Below, in pieces: positions 1-7,315 of a DNA stretch of 14,463 nucleotides. Under the pieces are notes generated by a model. The model was not told the origin of the DNA and made no database searches. It saw only the letters and a list, made by a program, of their open reading frames with translations. Source of the DNA: DATJPD01 sp035506575. Lineage in GTDB: Bacteria > Pseudomonadota > Alphaproteobacteria > CACIAM-22H2. Within the stretch, counting starts at the first letter, position 1. Each line of letters opens with the position of its first letter. Both the position numbers and the translations under genes were made by a program. The DNA lies in NCBI GenBank assembly GCA_035506575.1, contig DATJPD010000175.1:1-14463 (forward strand), given 5' to 3'.

Positions 1-48
1 CTCCGGCTGTTTCTCTGGTGCTGTCGGACTTAGAGCACGGAGACAGCC

Positions 49-228
49 ATGGATAAGGATCGCATCGAGGGGGCCGGCCACGAGGCCAAGGGCAAGATCA
101 AGGAAGTCGCGGGCAAGGTGACCGGCGACAAGAAGACCGAGGCCGAAGGCACGGCCGAAAAGGTCGGCGGCAAGGTCGAGAATACGGTCGGCGGAATCCG
201 CGACAAGATCGAAGAGTCGAAGCACTAA
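49..228 (+). CDS. CsbD-family small stress protein
   Basis: A 59-residue, highly charged protein of the CsbD-like family, whose members are small, abundant, general-stress-induced cytoplasmic proteins of unknown biochemical role. The sequence begins MDKDRIEGAGHEAKGKIKEV and then repeats the pattern of GK.KE..GK.TGD and AEG.AEK.GGKVEN that defines the family. It is rich in Lys, Glu and Gly with no Cys or Trp, and its length matches the usual 55-70 residues. A GGAG ribosome-binding site at 39-42 stands 6 nt before the ATG, which fixes the start. A strong hairpin follows 11 nt after the stop, so it is probably monocistronic. The promoter is not visible because only 48 bp upstream are in the window. 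The family call is secure; the stress role is inferred from the family. Confidence 0.93.
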   Translation: MDKDRIEGAGHEAKGKIKEVAGKVTGDKKTEAEGTAEKVGGKVENTVGGIRDKIEESKH

Positions 229-239
229 GAAACGTGGGA

Positions 240-264
240 GGGTGAGGGGCAAGCCCCCTCACCC
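240..264 (+). terminator. Hairpin after the csbD-like gene, probable terminator
   Basis: A perfect 10-bp stem, GGGTGAGGGG (240-249) pairing with CCCCTCACCC (255-264), closes a 5-nt loop 11 nt after the csbD-like stop codon. No T-run follows, so it is not a canonical intrinsic terminator. It may act as a weak or bidirectional terminator, or as a 3'-end stabiliser, between the plus-strand csbD-like gene and the minus-strand gene converging on it. Confidence 0.55.
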
Positions 265-320
265 GTCCGGGATTGCAGTGAGGGATACGCCTGTTGGTGG
301 TTGCAAACCCAATGGCAGGT

Positions 321-518
321 CTACAGTCCCAGACGCGCGCCGATCCAGTACGAGAACCGAATACCGAACCAGAAGAGAGCGCCCAAAAGCCACATTCTTA
401 AAGCCATCGTCCAGCGATCAGGTCGATCGGCCCAAACCGCCACAATGATGCCGCCGACCACGAGCATCACCCCCAACCCGCTAAACAGCCAGTACGCGAC
501 GGTTTTCCAGGTGCGCAT
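321..518 (-). CDS. Small two-helix membrane protein, unknown function
   Basis: A 65-residue protein that I do not recognise. It has two predicted membrane segments: residues about 8-29 (YWLFSGLGVMLVVGGIIVAV) and about 43-61 (WLLGALFWFGIRFSYWIGA). A short Arg/Asp-rich linker (ADRPDRW) joins them, and the protein probably sits as a hairpin in the inner membrane. The start at 518 has no clear ribosome-binding site, since the nearest GGA lies about 20 nt upstream, and this lowers confidence. It converges on the csbD-like gene and lies downstream of the doxX-like gene on the same strand with an 88-bp gap. The strongly hydrophobic, well-formed helices argue for a real gene; the alternative is a chance frame. 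Confidence 0.55.
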   Translation of the reverse strand: MRTWKTVAYWLFSGLGVMLVVGGIIVAVWADRPDRWTMALRMWLLGALFWFGIRFSYWIGARLGL

Positions 519-606
519 GAAATATCAGTACCACACGTCCTAGCTCCGCTTTCCGGTGCGCGTTTTCGATCTAAATGGGTCGGCTTCGGGCGCGATCCGC
601 CTTAGC

Positions 607-987
607 TTAGCGCGCGGCCGCCAGCAGCAGCAAAAGCCCGCCGACGATCGCGACGTTGTTGAGGAGCGCCAGGCGCGAGAAGTTGCGCTTCATCGGATCG
701 TCCATCTGCCAGAAGCGGTGATAGATAGCGCTCGCCAGCACCGTAAAGACGATGAGGCCCATGACGCCGAGATGGGCGTGCCAGTCCGCCAGGACGAGCG
801 CGCAGCTCGCGAACTGCAGCGCGATGCCGGCCCAGAAGACAAAGGCCGGATACGGAGTTTTGAAGCGCGCCGCGCGCTCGATGTGATCGGCGATGCGCGC
901 CCGTGTGAGGTTCATCAGCCCGGCCACGACGAAAAACCCCACGATCAGCAGCCGGCCGGCCAGCTCAAGTCCCCCGCCCCCGTTCAT
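607..987 (-). CDS. DoxX-family integral membrane protein
   Basis: A 126-residue inner-membrane protein of the DoxX/DoxD-like superfamily. Four hydrophobic segments lie at about residues 9-26, 45-65, 70-87 and 105-123. The first helix carries the family pattern LAGRLLIVGFFVVAGLMNL, and the loop HRFWQMDDPMKRNFSRL is typical. Members are linked to redox balance or quinone chemistry, but most are uncharacterised. The frame is open upstream to 1026. I chose the ATG at 987 because GAGGG at 994-998 stands 6 nt before it and because the family usually begins just before helix 1. It lies downstream of lhr on the same strand, separated by a palindromic repeat, so co-transcription is uncertain. The family call is strong; the function is unknown. 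Confidence 0.88.
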   Translation of the reverse strand: MNGGGGLELAGRLLIVGFFVVAGLMNLTRARIADHIERAARFKTPYPAFVFWAGIALQFASCALVLADWHAHLGVMGLIVFTVLASAIYHRFWQMDDPMKRNFSRLALLNNVAIVGGLLLLLAAAR

Positions 988-1020
988 TCCACACCCTCGT
1001 TGATCAATTTGGAATGAACC

Positions 1021-1090
1021 TGTCATTGCAAGCGAAGCGAAGCAATCCAGGATTCTGGATCGCGTCGTCGCTTGCGCTCCTCGCGATGAC
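1021..1090. repeat. Imperfect palindromic dispersed repeat (about 70 bp)
   Basis: A left arm at 1022-1050 (starting GTCATTGCAAGCGAAGCG and ending GCAATCCAG) is an imperfect inverted copy of 1055-1090 (starting CTGGATCGCGTCGTCGC and ending CTCGCGATGAC), joined by a 4-nt spacer. The elements TCATTGC, AGCGAAGCGA and CAATCCAG match a family of short palindromic repeats that I know from memory to be numerous between genes in Bradyrhizobium and related alphaproteobacteria. It sits between the lhr stop (1108) and the doxX-like gene (987). In RNA it would fold into a long stem that could end or stabilise the lhr transcript. No transposase is encoded. Confidence 0.75.
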
Positions 1091-1107
1091 GGTAATTCGA
1101 CCGAGCC

Positions 1108-4100
1108 TCAGTCCAAATTCACGAGGCCCGAGGGGATGGAGGAGCTGCGCAGCAGGACCTTGCGCGCCTCCCACTGGCTGCCCTCCTCGAGGGTTTCGAG
1201 GAACTGCACTTCGCCCGCGGCCAGGAGCGCCATCGGCAGCCCGTCGCGATAGAGCACGCGGTTGCCGGTGAGGGCCGCAAGCTTCGGTCCGGGTGTCAGG
1301 ATGCCCACGAGATTGAGCGGGTCGGCGCCGGAGAGCGAGATCCACGCGTTCGACGGAGGTTTGCGGCGCAGCTCGCGCAGCATGCCGACGGCGTCGGGCA
1401 AGGCGAACTGCTCGCCGGAGAATCCCGCGACAAAACGCCCGCCCCGGATCTCGCCGCGTGCCTCGAGACGGCGGTAGACGCGCAACAGATCGCGCCACGG
1501 CGGCAGCCACTCGGCCTCGCGCTCCAGCACCCGCCAGAACACCACGCCGTAGCGGCGCAGCAGGGTGCGCGCGAGATGTTCGATCGCCTCTCCCTCCGCC
1601 TGTTTGGTCGTTTGCGCATCGGCCGTGGCCGGCCGCACGCGGCGGGCCAACGCCCAGCGTCCGGCGTCCTCCATCCCGAAGGCAATCGGCCGCCGGCGCC
1701 GCCGCAAACCCCCCAGCGGCCGCCGCCGGTCCGAGGGAACAAGCAAGGCGCGCAGGCCGCTGAAACTGTCCGACGTCACGAGCCCGTGCGCCACCAGCTC
1801 GGCCAGCGCCTCCTCGATCTGAGGGCGCAACAGGCCGCTGCCCTCGGCCAGCTCGTCGAAGAACGAGGCGCCGTGCTCGCGGATGAAATCGAGGAGGCGC
1901 TGCGCCCGCGAGCCCGGCTGGCTCTCCTCGTCGGTCGTCGACAGCAACGTCCAGGACTGCGCGTTGCGCCGCGGCATGAAGGTGATCGGCGTCGAGCGCA
2001 CGGGGCCGGCGCCGCGCTCGGAGCCGTTGGCCCGGGCGCTGCGGCGGCGCAGCCGCGCCCAGGCGATGCGCCCGGCGAGGCAGAGATCGTCGAGCCAGCC
2101 GGGCTCGTAGCCGGCCACACGAGCCGGCAGGATCTCGGTCTCCCAGGCGCCCGCCGCCGCCTCGAAGCCTTCGAGCTGGCTCAGCACCGCTTCGACTGCG
2201 TCGGGGCCTTCCATGCGCGCGTCCGCGGTCACGCGCTGCCAGTTGAGCAGGAACCGCAGGAAGTCGCGCGCCGAGACCGGCTCGATCTCGGCCCGCAGGC
2301 GCTTGATCGTGTAACTGTGGATGCGCGCGAGCAGGCGGCGGTCGCACCATTCGTCTTCGGGCGCGCCTGGCGTGAAACGCCCGCGCATGGCGAAGCCTTC
2401 GCTCTGCAGGCTCATCAAGGCGGGCGCCACCTCGTCGGCCGAAAGGCCGATCGGTGCCGCGAGTGCCGCTTGCGTCACCGGGCCGAGCCCTTCGAGCCTG
2501 CCGCGCACGATCTCGACCATCGCCTCCTCGGGCGACGGCGCGCGCGCCGCACTCGCGGGCGCCTCGATCGGCGGATCGAGCTTTGCCTCGGGCCACAAGA
2601 GCTGGAACTGCGGCAGGCGCTCGGCCGTGATCCACACGGTGCTCCGCGGCAGGTGGAGTCGCGCGATGCGCTTCTCCGCCGCCAGCTCGGCAAGCCAGCC
2701 GCCCCAGGCGGGCGCGTCCTCGGCCTCCTCCCGCGACATGAAGCCGAGCCAGACCAGGGAATCGTGCAGCTCGTCGGCATTGGCCGGCTCGGGCCAGGCC
2801 TCGATGCGGACGCGCTGGATCGCCTCCGGGTCGAGACGGCCGAGATCGGCGGCCTCTTCGGGCGACAGCCAGCGCCGGCCCATGACCGCCTGTGTCCGCC
2901 GTTCTTCAAGAGGAGCGTCGTCGAGGAACGCATAAGGCCGGGCCGACAAGACCTCGAGCGCCAGCGGCGACGGCTCGGTCAGATCGCGCGTCACCACGTG
3001 CACGTCGCCTGCCTCGAGGCGCTTCAGCAGGCGTTCGAGCCCGTCGATGTCCATGGCCTCGGTCAGGCAGTCGGAGATCGTCTGGCGCACCAGCGGGTGG
3101 TCGGGGATCTCGCGCTCCCCCACCAGGTTCTCGGCGCACGCGATCTGGTCGGGAAACACGGCCCCCAGCAGGTCCTCGGCCTCCATGCGCGCGAATTGCG
3201 GCGGCACCTTCTTGCCGCCGCGGAAGCGCGGCAGCGCCAGGGACACGCCGGCCACCCAGCGCCAGCGCGTCTGGAACATCGGCGCATCGAGCAGCGCCTG
3301 GGTCAGCACCTCGCGCACGCTCGCCGAATGCAGATAACGCTGCACGTCCTCGAGGTCGAAGCTGTGGGCGGCGGTCAGCGAGAGCACGATGTTGTCCTCG
3401 GTCGCCGCCGCCTGCAGCTCGAAATTGAACTTGCGGCAGAAGCGCTTGCGCAAGGAGAGGCCCCAGGCGCGGTTGAGCCGGCTGCCATAGGGCGAATGCA
3501 GGACGAGCTGCATGCCGCCGGCCTCGTCGAAGAAGCGCTCGAACACGAGCGTGTCCTGCGTCGGCAGGGTGCCGAGGGCGGCCCGGCCCGAGGTCAGATA
3601 GTCGACCAGCTCCTTGGCCGCGAGCTCGGACACGCCGACCTCGCTCACGAGCCAGTGCTGCGCCGTCTCGCCGCCCGGATCCTTATCGAGATGCTCGCCG
3701 ATCAGCTGGCGCAGCCGCGAGACGGAGACCGACAGCTCATCGCTGCGGCCCGGCGCCTCGCCGAGCCAGAACGGAATGGTCGGCGGCTGGCCGTGCGCGT
3801 CCTCGACCCGGACCACGCCGCGCTCGACCCGGATGATGCGGTAGGAGTGGTTGCCGAGCTGGAAGATGTCGCCCGCGAGGCTTTCGACCGCGAAGTCCTC
3901 GTTCACGGTGCCGATCATCTGGTTCTCGGGCTCGAGCTGCACCCGGTAATCGGCGTTGTCCGGGATCGTGCCGCCCGAGGTCAGCGCAGTGAGCCGCGCG
4001 CCGCGCCGGCCGCGCAGGTCATGGTTGACCGCGTCGTGGTGCACGAGGGCCCCGCGCCGACCGCGCCTAGTGCTGAAGCCCTCGGCCAGCATGGAGACCG

Positions 4101-5463
4101 CGGCGTCAAAATCGGCGCGCGGCAGGTCGCGATACGGCCAGGCGCGACGGATCAGCGCGAAGAGGTCGTCCTCGGCCCATTCGCGCGCCGCCGTCTCGGC
4201 CACGATCTGCTGCGCCAGCACGTCGAGCGGGCGTTCGGGGATCTCGAGCGTGTCGAGCTCGCCGCGGCGCACGCTGTCGAGCAGGGCCGTGCATTCGACC
4301 AGCTCGTCGCGCGACAGCGGGAACAGCCGGCCCTTGGGCGTGCCGTCGACCGCGTGGCCGGAGCGTCCGACCCGCTGCACGAAGCTCGCGATCGAGCGCG
4401 GGGACCCGATCTGGCAAACCAGCTCGACCTCGCCGATGTCGATGCCGAGCTCGAGCGAGGCGGTCGCCACCAGCGCCTTGAGCTTGCCGTGCTTGAGGCG
4501 TTGCTCGGCGTCGAGCCGGTGTTCCTTGGCCATGCTGCCGTGGTGCGCGGTGATGGCCGTCTCGCCGATGCGGTCGGAAAGCTGGCGCGTCAGCCGCTCG
4601 GCAAGGCGCCGCGTATTGACGAAGATGAGAGTTGTCCGGTGCTCCTCGATGAGCCGGACCAGGCGCTCGTAGATCTGCTCCCAGACCTCGTGCGACATGA
4701 CTGCTTCGAGCGGGGACGGCGGCAGTTCGATCGCGAGGTCGCGGGCCCGTTTGTGGCCGGTGTCGATGACCGTGCATGGCTCGGCCTGCCCGCCGTCCGC
4801 ACCGGCGCCGACCAGGAAGCGCGCCACGTCCTCGATCGGCTTCTGCGTCGCCGACAATCCCACGCGCAGCAGGTGCCGCGGAGCGCAGAGTGCCGCCAAG
4901 CGCTCGAGCGAGATCGCGAGATGCACGCCGCGCTTGTTCGGGGCCAGCGCATGGATCTCATCGACGATGACCGTGCGCGTGGTCTTCAGCATCGCCCGGC
5001 CGGACTCCGAGCCGAGCAGGATGTAGAGCGACTCCGGCGTGGTGACGACGATGTGCGGCGGCCGCTTGCGCATGCGGTCGCGCTCGCCGGGCGGCGTGTC
5101 GCCGGTGCGCACCCAGGTGCGGATCTCGATCTCGGGCAGGCCCTGCGCGCGCAGCGCCTCGGAAATCCCGGCCAGCGGCACCTGCAGGTTCTTCTGGATG
5201 TCGTTCGACAGCGCCTTGAGCGGCGACACGTAGACGATTTGGGTCTCGTTGGCGAGGGTCCCGGCGAGCGCCTGGCGCACCAGCGAGTCGATCGCGGCCA
5301 GGAAGGCGGCCAGGGTCTTGCCCGACCCGGTCGGGGCCGCGATCAGGGTGTGCTGGCCCGCCTGGATCGCCGGCCAGGCCTGCAGCTGGGCGCCGGTCGG
5401 GGCGGCAAAGGCCCGCTTGAACCAGGCGGAAACGGCGGGATGAAAGAGGGTGTCGAGGCTCAC
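1108..5463 (-). CDS. lhr: Lhr-type ATP-dependent superfamily 2 DNA helicase
   Basis: A 1451-residue Lhr (large helicase-related) protein, a cytoplasmic 3'-5' DNA translocase/helicase implicated in DNA repair. The RecA-like core is complete: Walker A AAPTGSGKT (residues 42-50), motif Ia SPLKAL, motif Ib TTPESL, DEIH box (168-171), motif III SAT (204-206), motif V ATASLELGIDIG and motif VI QRVGRSGH (363-370). A winged-helix and Lhr-specific region follows, then a long C-terminal domain. In E. coli that domain belongs to the AlkZ-like HTH group with uracil-DNA glycosylase activity; whether this protein shares the activity is inference. Full length is within the bacterial Lhr range. The frame is open to a GTG at 5535. 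I prefer the GTG at 5463 (VSLDTLFHPAVSAWF) because it begins at the conserved N-terminus and has AGGA 10 nt upstream. A small unknown gene lies 97 bp upstream; no nuclease or phosphoesterase partner is adjacent. Confidence 0.95.
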   Translation of the reverse strand: MSLDTLFHPAVSAWFKRAFAAPTGAQLQAWPAIQAGQHTLIAAPTGSGKTLAAFLAAIDSLVRQALAGTLANETQIVYVSPLKALSNDIQKNLQVPLAGISEALRAQGLPEIEIRTWVRTGDTPPGERDRMRKRPPHIVVTTPESLYILLGSESGRAMLKTTRTVIVDEIHALAPNKRGVHLAISLERLAALCAPRHLLRVGLSATQKPIEDVARFLVGAGADGGQAEPCTVIDTGHKRARDLAIELPPSPLEAVMSHEVWEQIYERLVRLIEEHRTTLIFVNTRRLAERLTRQLSDRIGETAITAHHGSMAKEHRLDAEQRLKHGKLKALVATASLELGIDIGEVELVCQIGSPRSIASFVQRVGRSGHAVDGTPKGRLFPLSRDELVECTALLDSVRRGELDTLEIPERPLDVLAQQIVAETAAREWAEDDLFALIRRAWPYRDLPRADFDAAVSMLAEGFSTRRGRRGALVHHDAVNHDLRGRRGARLTALTSGGTIPDNADYRVQLEPENQMIGTVNEDFAVESLAGDIFQLGNHSYRIIRVERGVVRVEDAHGQPPTIPFWLGEAPGRSDELSVSVSRLRQLIGEHLDKDPGGETAQHWLVSEVGVSELAAKELVDYLTSGRAALGTLPTQDTLVFERFFDEAGGMQLVLHSPYGSRLNRAWGLSLRKRFCRKFNFELQAAATEDNIVLSLTAAHSFDLEDVQRYLHSASVREVLTQALLDAPMFQTRWRWVAGVSLALPRFRGGKKVPPQFARMEAEDLLGAVFPDQIACAENLVGEREIPDHPLVRQTISDCLTEAMDIDGLERLLKRLEAGDVHVVTRDLTEPSPLALEVLSARPYAFLDDAPLEERRTQAVMGRRWLSPEEAADLGRLDPEAIQRVRIEAWPEPANADELHDSLVWLGFMSREEAEDAPAWGGWLAELAAEKRIARLHLPRSTVWITAERLPQFQLLWPEAKLDPPIEAPASAARAPSPEEAMVEIVRGRLEGLGPVTQAALAAPIGLSADEVAPALMSLQSEGFAMRGRFTPGAPEDEWCDRRLLARIHSYTIKRLRAEIEPVSARDFLRFLLNWQRVTADARMEGPDAVEAVLSQLEGFEAAAGAWETEILPARVAGYEPGWLDDLCLAGRIAWARLRRRSARANGSERGAGPVRSTPITFMPRRNAQSWTLLSTTDEESQPGSRAQRLLDFIREHGASFFDELAEGSGLLRPQIEEALAELVAHGLVTSDSFSGLRALLVPSDRRRPLGGLRRRRRPIAFGMEDAGRWALARRVRPATADAQTTKQAEGEAIEHLARTLLRRYGVVFWRVLEREAEWLPPWRDLLRVYRRLEARGEIRGGRFVAGFSGEQFALPDAVGMLRELRRKPPSNAWISLSGADPLNLVGILTPGPKLAALTGNRVLYRDGLPMALLAAGEVQFLETLEEGSQWEARKVLLRSSSIPSGLVNLD

Positions 5464-5560
5464 GTGCGTCGGGTCCTGAGGCGCCCGACGATAGCGCAGA
5501 TGGCCACGTGAACAAAACAGGAATATCGCGGCCACGGCACGCGCCGCGCCAGGCCAGGCG

Positions 5561-5764
5561 CTACTCGATCATGGACAGGGCCGCACCGCGGTCGTTGGGC
5601 GACAGCTTGAGGAACAGGGTGCGGGCTTTCTTGACGTCCCGTTCGGCGCCGCTTTCGGCGGCGGCTTTGAGAGCCACCGTGCAGGCGTGATCCGGCCCGC
5701 AGATGAACGCGAGCGCCTTGGCCAGTTTGGCGATGGCGGCTTGATCGAACTTGAGATCACTCAT
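5561..5764 (-). CDS. Small cytoplasmic protein of unknown function with two cysteines
   Basis: A 67-residue protein that I do not recognise. It appears helical and soluble, with no signal peptide or membrane segment. A C-x5-C pair lies in the segment FICGPDHACTVAL (Cys22 and Cys28), followed by an Ala/Glu/Lys-rich helix and a terminal NDRGAALSMIE. It starts at an ATG at 5764 with a weak purine-rich stretch (GGCAGAG) upstream. It lies 50 bp downstream of the acyl-CoA ligase stop and 97 bp upstream of lhr on the same strand, so it could be transcribed with either. Codon use resembles its neighbours and no frame on the other strand looks better. Function is unknown. Confidence 0.68.
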   Translation of the reverse strand: MSDLKFDQAAIAKLAKALAFICGPDHACTVALKAAAESGAERDVKKARTLFLKLSPNDRGAALSMIE

Positions 5765-5814
5765 CGGGACTCTGCCTTTGTTTTTCGGGTGGGCTGTCGG
5801 GAGTCTACTCGCAA

Positions 5815-7287
5815 TCAGGCGGACCCGGAGATTTCATCCTTGAACAGGGCCCGTAGCTCCGCGCGCACCACCTTGCCGCTGGAATTGCGCGGCAACACCG
5901 GGGGAAACACGATCCGGTCCGGCACCTTGTAGGCGGCCAGCCGCTCGCGCGCGTAGGCCTGCACGGCGGCAGAGTCGAGCTTGCGGCCCTCGCGCAGCAC
6001 CACCGCCGCAGCAACCGATTCGCCAAGCTCCGCGTGGGCCAGGCCGCACACGCACACCTCGGCGATCGCGGGATGCGCGCTCAGCACGCTCTCGATCTCG
6101 GCGGGATAGATGTTCACCCCGCCGCGGATGATCACGTCCTTGATCCGGCCGACCAGCTGCACGTGCCCCGACGGCAGGAGGCGCGCGAGGTCGCCCGGGT
6201 AAAGCCACCCCTCGGCGTCGCCGGTGAGGAGCTCGCCCTCGCCGCTGACGTGCCGCCGCGACACGCCCGGCCCGCGGTAGCGCAAGCGGCCGGATTCGCC
6301 GGCCGGCAGCGCGCGGCCGGCCTCGTCGACGATCTCGATCTCGACCCGGAACGCAGGCCGGCCGACCGTCTGCGGAAACGCGAGCTGCTCGTGCGGCGCC
6401 AGCACCGAGATGCCCCCGCCCTCGCTCGTGCCGTAGTAATCGACCAGCCCGGGGGTCAGCCGCTCGATCACCTGGCGGCGCTCTTGCGGCTCGATCGCCG
6501 CCCCGCTGGTGACGAGACGGCGCACGGTCGGCAGCGCCAGGCCGGGCTCGCGCCACGCTTCCAGCAACCGGCGGATCTGCGTCGGCACCAGGAACAGGAT
6601 CGTGGCACGATGCTCGCGCGCCGTGGCGATGATCTCGAGCGGGCCTGCCGGTGGCGGCTGGAAGATCACGGCCCCGCCCGCCGCCACGAAGCTCATCGCA
6701 AACGACCGGCCGGCGCCGAAATAGAGCGGCGTCGCCAGCAGGAAGCGGTCGTCGCCGTTGAAGCCGATGCCAGCCCACTGGCCGATCCAGCGCTCGTAAA
6801 GCTCGCGATGCGATACGAGCGAGCCGCTGGGCCGGCCAGTGGTCCCGGAGGAGAGCGACAGCACGACCGGGAGAGTCTCGTCGTCGACCGGCGGCGACGG
6901 CGGCGGGGCGCTGTCCTTCCACGACGGATCGAACGGCAGCGCCGGCAGATCGGCCGCCGCCGGATCGCCCGGCTCGACCACCACGCGGCGGCAGCCGAAG
7001 GCACGCACCACGGCCGCCTTCTCCGGCAGCCGCCAGCGGCAGTCGATTGGGATGATCACGGCCCCCAGCCAGGCGACGGCGTAGTGCAGCAGCAGGTGGT
7101 CCGGCGTGTCGGCGAGGGCCAGGCCCACGCGGTCGCCGGCCACGATGCCCTCCTGCGCCAGGCGGCCGGCATAGGCAGCCATCAGCCGTGCGACCGCCGC
7201 ATGGTTCAGCGTTTGCGCAGGTGCCACAATCGCCGGATAATCCGGCCGGCCTTTGGCGTGGCTCAGAAGGATCGACGCCAGGTTCAT
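5815..7287 (-). CDS. AMP-forming acyl-CoA synthetase/ligase (ANL superfamily)
   Basis: A 490-residue adenylate-forming enzyme that should activate a carboxylic acid to its acyl-AMP and then the CoA thioester in the cytoplasm. Motifs in order are: A3 SLSSGTTGRPSG (144-155); A5 DYYGTSEGG (283-291); A7 with Asp366 in YPGDL; A8/hinge GRIKDVIIRGGVNIYPAEIE (380-399); and A10 PRNSSGKVVRAEL with the catalytic Lys472. The usual Lys of A3 (TTGxPKG) is Ser154 here. The frame extends upstream to 7518, but that part would run antisense through the amidohydrolase gene. I chose the ATG at 7287 because MNLASILLSHAKGRPDYPAI is a typical family N-terminus; the ATG at 7317 is the alternative, and neither has a strong ribosome-binding site. 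It is divergent from the amidohydrolase, which suggests shared control. Substrate is not predictable; an aryl or short/medium acyl acid is likely. Confidence 0.9.
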   Translation of the reverse strand: MNLASILLSHAKGRPDYPAIVAPAQTLNHAAVARLMAAYAGRLAQEGIVAGDRVGLALADTPDHLLLHYAVAWLGAVIIPIDCRWRLPEKAAVVRAFGCRRVVVEPGDPAAADLPALPFDPSWKDSAPPPSPPVDDETLPVVLSLSSGTTGRPSGSLVSHRELYERWIGQWAGIGFNGDDRFLLATPLYFGAGRSFAMSFVAAGGAVIFQPPPAGPLEIIATAREHRATILFLVPTQIRRLLEAWREPGLALPTVRRLVTSGAAIEPQERRQVIERLTPGLVDYYGTSEGGGISVLAPHEQLAFPQTVGRPAFRVEIEIVDEAGRALPAGESGRLRYRGPGVSRRHVSGEGELLTGDAEGWLYPGDLARLLPSGHVQLVGRIKDVIIRGGVNIYPAEIESVLSAHPAIAEVCVCGLAHAELGESVAAAVVLREGRKLDSAAVQAYARERLAAYKVPDRIVFPPVLPRNSSGKVVRAELRALFKDEISGSA

Positions 7288-7306
7288 CGCGCCACGCTCA
7301 TCGCCC

Positions 7307-7311
7307 AGGAG
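7307..7311 (+). promoter_or_regulatory. Ribosome-binding site of the amidohydrolase gene
   Basis: AGGAG lies 4 nt before the ATG at 7316 and sets the start of the plus-strand amidohydrolase. It sits inside the 28-bp gap between the two divergent starts (7287 minus, 7316 plus). The spacing is shorter than ideal but acceptable. Confidence 0.6.
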
Positions 7312-7315
7312 CTCC

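Noticed and set aside
607..987. Reading the DoxX-like gene and lhr as one operon
   Set aside because: The two are on the same strand, but the palindromic repeat and a 120-bp gap lie between them, and the doxX-like gene has its own ribosome-binding site; the sequence does not decide.
1004..2635. A 543-codon minus-strand frame overlapping the 3' part of lhr and the palindromic repeat
   Set aside because: It is a shifted reading of lhr with an Arg/Ala-rich product and no ribosome-binding site, and it ends inside the repeat.
1576..5511. A 1311-codon open frame on the plus strand, fully antisense to lhr
   Set aside because: Its product is a low-complexity mix rich in Arg, Ala, Leu, His and Asp with no domain motifs. 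Such frames arise opposite high-GC3 genes because stop codons are rare there. The minus-strand frame holds every helicase motif.
7253..7315. N-terminal extension of the amidohydrolase to an ATG at 7253
   Set aside because: It would overlap the 5' end of the divergent ligase, adds an unconserved Arg-rich tail, and is less well supported than the ATG at 7316 with its AGGAG.
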